From NCBI GenBank assembly GCA_003427395.1, contig BFEA01000100.1, positions 1,082,146 to 1,110,859 of the forward strand: DNA of 28,714 nt, written 5' to 3'. Within the stretch, counting starts at the first letter, position 1; every line of letters starts with the position of its first letter. This DNA is from Chara braunii (taxonomy: Eukaryota; Streptophyta; Charophyceae; Charales; Characeae). The position numbers and the translations under genes were made by a program. This document shows positions 27,100 through 28,714 of the stretch, piece by piece. The notes under the pieces were generated by a model. It was not told the DNA's origin, made no database searches, and worked only from the letters and a program-made list of their open reading frames with translations.

Positions 27100-28464
27100 A
27101 TCCAAGGTCTGAGTGTTTTTTTTATTAACATTTTCCTGATCTATGGTCTAATGATGACGATAATCGATACTTTTTTCTGGATAATTTTTTCTGATTACCA
27201 TTTTTCTAATTTACGGTCTGAGCGAGTTCCTGGACCCTGGGTTCCGGAAATCAGAGTCGAAAGTCCAGTTTGGACATCACAATTTTTTTCTACTGTTTTT
27301 TCTTGGGATTTTTTGTTTCAATTGTCAAAAGTCTGTGAAGACATCAATTCTTCTTTTCGAACCTTCGTTCGATTACTAATTGATTTCATCTTTTAATTTC
27401 ATTTCTCACAAACATGATACACATAGATTCTTAACTTTGTTCGTGATCTTCGTTGAAAAGATCTATGGCGGTGGTGATGCTTTTTCTGTTGATGGTTGCC
27501 TAGGGGGAAACTAGAAGGGGGGGTGGAAAGAATGAAAGGGGACTTTCAACAGATGGGAGATGTCGGTTAAGGTAAGTAGGTTAGGAGGACGATGCTTAGA
27601 CGACATAGACCGGTGTTGGAGTTGTGCTCTGTAACCCAGGGGGAGCTTGAGGTCCATGGAGTTATGCCGAGGGTGGAAGGCATAACCAGATCGTCCAACA
27701 TAGTTGGTACCGGGGTGTGGACCCTGTAACTTGTTTAGGGGTTTGCCGCTAAAGGAATTGTCGAGGGAGGAAGGCACTTCCTGTCCGTCAGAATTAGGTT
27801 GGTCGGTACTGGGGAGGGTTGTGGTGCCCTGTTACCCTAGTAGAGGGGGGTATGAGACCAGGTGAGTTCTGGTACGAGGACTGAATCGGGACCGACGGTC
27901 CGCTTGTTGAGAGGGGGATTTTATGATAGTTCGTACTAATTTCTACTATTTTTGACCCCCTTTTCTCTGAATTTTATCCTGTTTGGCCGTTAAGGGGGAC
28001 TTGAGAATATTTAGGATTGTGGGACTTCTATCAACTTTTCCTAGGCTGCTTTGAAGGTGGTATACTCAGCGATCTGCGGCTGTTCGTGTTGACGCAGGAG
28101 CGTGAGGCCTGGTAGAGAGATCTGGGGATGCTTTGGGGTGGGCATCTCACGGTACAACCAAGGTTTGCTGCTGGGATGACGTTGGCAGGAGCTGGGGCGA
28201 ATTGTGTTGCCCTGTAACCCAACAGGAAGTGGGGGTGAGAGGCCTGGAAGGCAGGGAGTAAGACAACTTTGAGGAACTCTGGAAAGGTTTGGTAGGGAGG
28301 TCGAGATTCTGGGAGTTTTTTTTAGGACCCCGACGGTCTATTCTCAAAAGAAACGAGGTGAGTGAGAGAAGGAGACAGTGGAATATCATGCGTCCTACTA
28401 GTGAGGGGGCTAACTGGTAGGATTGGAATAGGGTATAGCAGCAATAGAGATGGTTTCTCTGCTG
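27100..28464 (-). repeat. Right inverted-repeat arm (uninterrupted)
   Basis: Reverse complement of the left arm: 27470-28464 matches 1-968, and 27100-27460 matches 2601-2950. Here the two parts are contiguous, with only about 30 bases (27440-27470) between the landmarks CATCAACAGAAAAAGC and AACAAAGTTAAGAATCTATG on the minus strand, where the left arm has 1.6 kb extra. G-rich on the plus strand. Modules with CCCTGTAACC on the plus strand recur near 27635, 27725, 27830 and 28210. A 15-base in-frame difference near 27645-27660 and single-base indels elsewhere distinguish the arms. Confidence 0.78.
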
Positions 28465-28714
28465 CAGTAAGTCTTGCCGGAGTGAGGAACAGAGGATTGA
28501 TGGGGGGGGGTGGTTCGAGTCATTCTTGAAGTTTGTTGTAGTCATTTCCTAAGTAGCTCCAATAGTTTGAGCCAAAAAAAGAACGAGGGGGAGTGGGGAA
28601 GGAGATGGTGGGATATCACGCGTCCTACTAGTGAGGGGGCTAGCTGGTAGGATGGGAATAGGGCGTAGCAGCAGCGAAGATGGTGACTCTGCTGTAGTAA
28701 GTCTCGCTGGAGTG
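28371..28714 (+). repeat. 230-bp-period tandem duplication at the outer right end
   Basis: The block from GGAGACAGTG (28371) to the GGAGTG near 28490 recurs from 28601 (GGAGATGGTG) to the window end, offset by 230 bases and about 88% identical. Shared core: GTCCTACTAGTGAGGGGGCT. The unit equivalent to the start of the window is the inner one, so the array may continue outside on either side. Confidence 0.85.

Overview
This window looks like intergenic, transposon-rich nuclear DNA of a plant or streptophyte alga. The signs are a chromodomain-bearing Ty3/gypsy element (chromovirus) primed by initiator-Met tRNA, several APE-type LINEs with a C-terminal zinc-binding domain, long microsatellites, small inverted-repeat elements, and no convincing intact host gene. 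The LINE reverse transcriptases suggest a charophyte-type alga such as Chara to me, but that is a weak guess from memory. One N at 6572 marks an unresolved base inside a poly(T) run. Layout. Positions 1-968 plus about 2601-2950 form a left arm that reappears, inverted, at about 27100-28464. The arms consist of degenerate iterations of a C-rich module. A 1.6-kb insertion ending in poly(A) (969-2600) splits the left arm, and the right arm preserves the uninterrupted state. From 3000 to 7130 lies low-copy-looking DNA with a G-rich minisatellite, a promoter-like stretch before an 87-codon ATG ORF, a 150-bp AGAAC microsatellite, TTC/TTA repeats, and two and a half copies of a small inverted-repeat element. 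The core, 7133-24180, reads as a nest of elements on the minus strand. The outermost layer is a 5'-truncated LINE (LINE C), running from about 24180 down to 20317, with a candidate poly(A) tail (T16 on the plus strand) at 7133-7148. A Ty3/gypsy chromovirus (7164-20316: two about 1.1-kb LTRs, PBS, gag, protease, RT, RNase H, integrase, chromodomain, PPT) sits in the 3' part of LINE C. A second LINE (LINE B, 9938 to about 14640) has inserted into the RNase H region of the chromovirus. A 467-bp AT-rich palindromic element interrupts the LINE C ORF at 22296-22762. A third LINE fragment (LINE D, plus strand, about 24195-26215), same family as LINE B, abuts LINE C head to head and ends at a GC-rich 89-bp tandem repeat. 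All three LINEs and the chromovirus pol carry stops and frameshifts, so none looks autonomous. Most of the stops can be explained by C-to-T changes on one strand or the other. How the parts relate. The insertion order inferred is LINE C, then the chromovirus, then LINE B, with the palindromic element entering LINE C independently. The inverted arms bracket the whole stack about 27 kb apart and are the least explained structure here. Either they are the ends of one very large element, or two copies of a repeat family that happen to face each other; both arms run to the window edges, so the question cannot be settled from this sequence.
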